A stretch of DNA of 64,000 nt from Imtechella halotolerans (GTDB lineage Bacteria > Bacteroidota > Bacteroidia > Flavobacteriales > Flavobacteriaceae): assembly GCF_028743515.2 (NCBI RefSeq), contig NZ_CP117969.2:1051001-1115000 (forward strand), read 5' to 3'. Shown here piece after piece: positions 62,896 through 64,000 of the stretch. Below the pieces are notes generated by a model, which did no database searches, was not told the origin of the DNA, and saw only the letters and a program-made list of their open reading frames with translations. Position 1 is the first letter of the stretch. Each line of letters opens with the position of its first letter. A program made the position numbers and the translations under genes.

Positions 62896-63960
62896 ATGAA
62901 AAAACACAATTTCAGTGCCGGACCGTCAATATTGCCGCAACCGGTCATTCACCAATCAGCGCAGGCTATTCTAGATTTCGAGAATATGGGGCTTTCCATA
63001 ATGGAAATATCTCATAGAGATAAAAAGTTTGTAGCTGTTATGGAACAAGCCCGTTCATTAGCCATTGAATTATTAGGACTCGAAGGAAAGGGATACCAAG
63101 CCCTATTCCTTCAAGGAGGAGCCAGTATGCAATTCCTATCAGTTGCCTATAACTTATTGGAGAAAAGAGCTGTATATGCCGATACAGGTACTTGGTCTGC
63201 AAACGCTATTAAAGAAGCACGATTTTTAGGAGACATTGATATTATTTCTTCTTCAAAGGACCAAAACTACAATTATATCCCAAAAGACATTGTAGTTCCT
63301 CAAGATGCAGATTATTTCCATTTCACTTCGAACAACACTATTTTTGGAACACAATTCAAGGAGGTACCGTCTTCTGAAATTCCGGTAGTTTGTGATATGA
63401 GTTCAGATATTTTCTCACGAGAAATTGATTACTCAAAAATAGACTTAATCTATGCAGGTGCTCAAAAGAACATGGGACCTGCAGGAACCACTTTAGTCGT
63501 TGTGAAGGAATCCATTCTAGGAAAGGTATCTAGAGCTATTCCTAACATTCTTAATTATCAATCCCATATTGCCAAAGAAAGTATGTACCACACACCAGCT
63601 GTTTTTGCAGTGTATGTGTCTTTGTTAACTATGGAGTGGTTGAAACAACTAGGTGGAGTTGCAGCCATTGAGAAAATAAACAAGGAAAAAGCATCTCTTT
63701 TGTATCATGAAATCGATCGTAACCCTCTTTTTAAAGGGTTCGCAGCCACCGAAGACCGTTCACTTATGAACGCAACTTTTAACCTTACAAATGAAGGTCA
63801 AAAAGACATTTTTGATACGCTATGGAAAGAGGCAGGTATTAGCGGACTTAACGGACACCGCAGCGTAGGTGGATACCGCGCTTCCATATATAATGCCATG
63901 CCACTTGAAAGTGTAAAGGTATTGGTAGATGTCATGAAAGAGTTTGAACGTAAAGCGTAA
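62896..63960 (+). CDS. serC: phosphoserine aminotransferase
   Basis: 354 residues from ATG 62896, which gives the standard opening HNFSAGPSILPQPV. QGGASMQFLSVAYNLL, YADTGTWSANAIKEA, the PLP lysine in YAGAQKNMGPAGTTLVV and the C-terminal NGHRSVGGYRASIYNAM are diagnostic. It makes 3-phosphoserine for serine and pyridoxal synthesis. The remaining 40 bases to the window end show no feature. Confidence 0.96.
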   Translation: MKKHNFSAGPSILPQPVIHQSAQAILDFENMGLSIMEISHRDKKFVAVMEQARSLAIELLGLEGKGYQALFLQGGASMQFLSVAYNLLEKRAVYADTGTWSANAIKEARFLGDIDIISSSKDQNYNYIPKDIVVPQDADYFHFTSNNTIFGTQFKEVPSSEIPVVCDMSSDIFSREIDYSKIDLIYAGAQKNMGPAGTTLVVVKESILGKVSRAIPNILNYQSHIAKESMYHTPAVFAVYVSLLTMEWLKQLGGVAAIEKINKEKASLLYHEIDRNPLFKGFAATEDRSLMNATFNLTNEGQKDIFDTLWKEAGISGLNGHRSVGGYRASIYNAMPLESVKVLVDVMKEFERKA

Positions 63961-64000
63961 TACCATTCAACAGTTTCCATCTACTATGTATTAACTAACA

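Overview
The window looks like a chromosomal segment from a Bacteroidetes bacterium, most likely a member of the Flavobacteriia. Evidence: low G+C; core genes closest to Flavobacteriia forms (LpxC-FabZ fusion, PorX-type regulator of type IX secretion, DUF4403 lipoprotein); and start regions that often carry the Bacteroidetes -7 promoter box TAnnTTTG instead of a Pribnow box. I see no rRNA, tRNA, CRISPR, insertion sequence or prophage. The DNA is almost fully coding, and only two gaps exceed 300 bases (40365-40667 and 49151-49463).

Layout. 1-9545: envelope and small genes (DUF4403 lipoprotein cut by the window edge, secreted protein, M28 peptidase, TSUP permease, VTT membrane protein, M19 dipeptidase, MscS channel, thioesterase, Gre-like factor). 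9542-14426: DUF2461 protein, cysteine biosynthesis pair (serine acetyltransferase and cysteine synthase), CorA and NhaC transporters. 14432-21701: a complete eight-gene histidine operon hisG-D-C-B-H-A-F-IE on the minus strand. It is preceded by a promoter, an 18-codon histidine-rich leader peptide, an antiterminator segment and an intrinsic terminator, which together form a complete translation-coupled attenuator. 21762-26359: VWA protein, prohibitin-like protein, nucleotidyltransferase and fabG. 26486-32220: sucD and the lipid A cluster lpxD-lpxC/fabZ-lpxA-efp-lpxD2. 32238-39204: HD phosphohydrolase divergent from porX, then tsaE, a tiny lipoprotein, alanine dehydrogenase and proline dehydrogenase.

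39297-44266: aroB, then a 303-base leader holding a 56-codon ORF, then the polyamine cluster arginine decarboxylase - agmatinase - deoxyhypusine-synthase-like protein, and a small acidic protein. 44300-51068: DinB protein, PEP carboxylase, Lrp/AsnC regulator, M14 carboxypeptidase, and an XRE regulator preceded by repeated TTACA-N2-TGTAA dyads, then a lipoprotein and TerC. 51109-55662: topoisomerase IV parE-parC. 55811-59274: a stress-flavoured run of MarR (with a C-terminal cysteine cluster), GNAT, AAA+ ATPase, Crp/Fnr and a flavodoxin-fold oxidoreductase, with a CPVC thioredoxin-like gene upstream. 59368-63960: GNAT, YchF, a two-cluster ferredoxin divergent from acyl-CoA reductase, and serC.

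Most of the window is housekeeping. The strongest regulatory find is the his attenuator. Its RNA logic can be read base by base: His codons, then an antiterminator strand inside the last leader codons, then a terminator arm complementary to that strand. Secondary points of interest are the DHS-like polyamine cluster and its unexplained leader, the XRE operator array, the cysteine-rich MarR protein with candidate operators, and the second, divergent LpxD.
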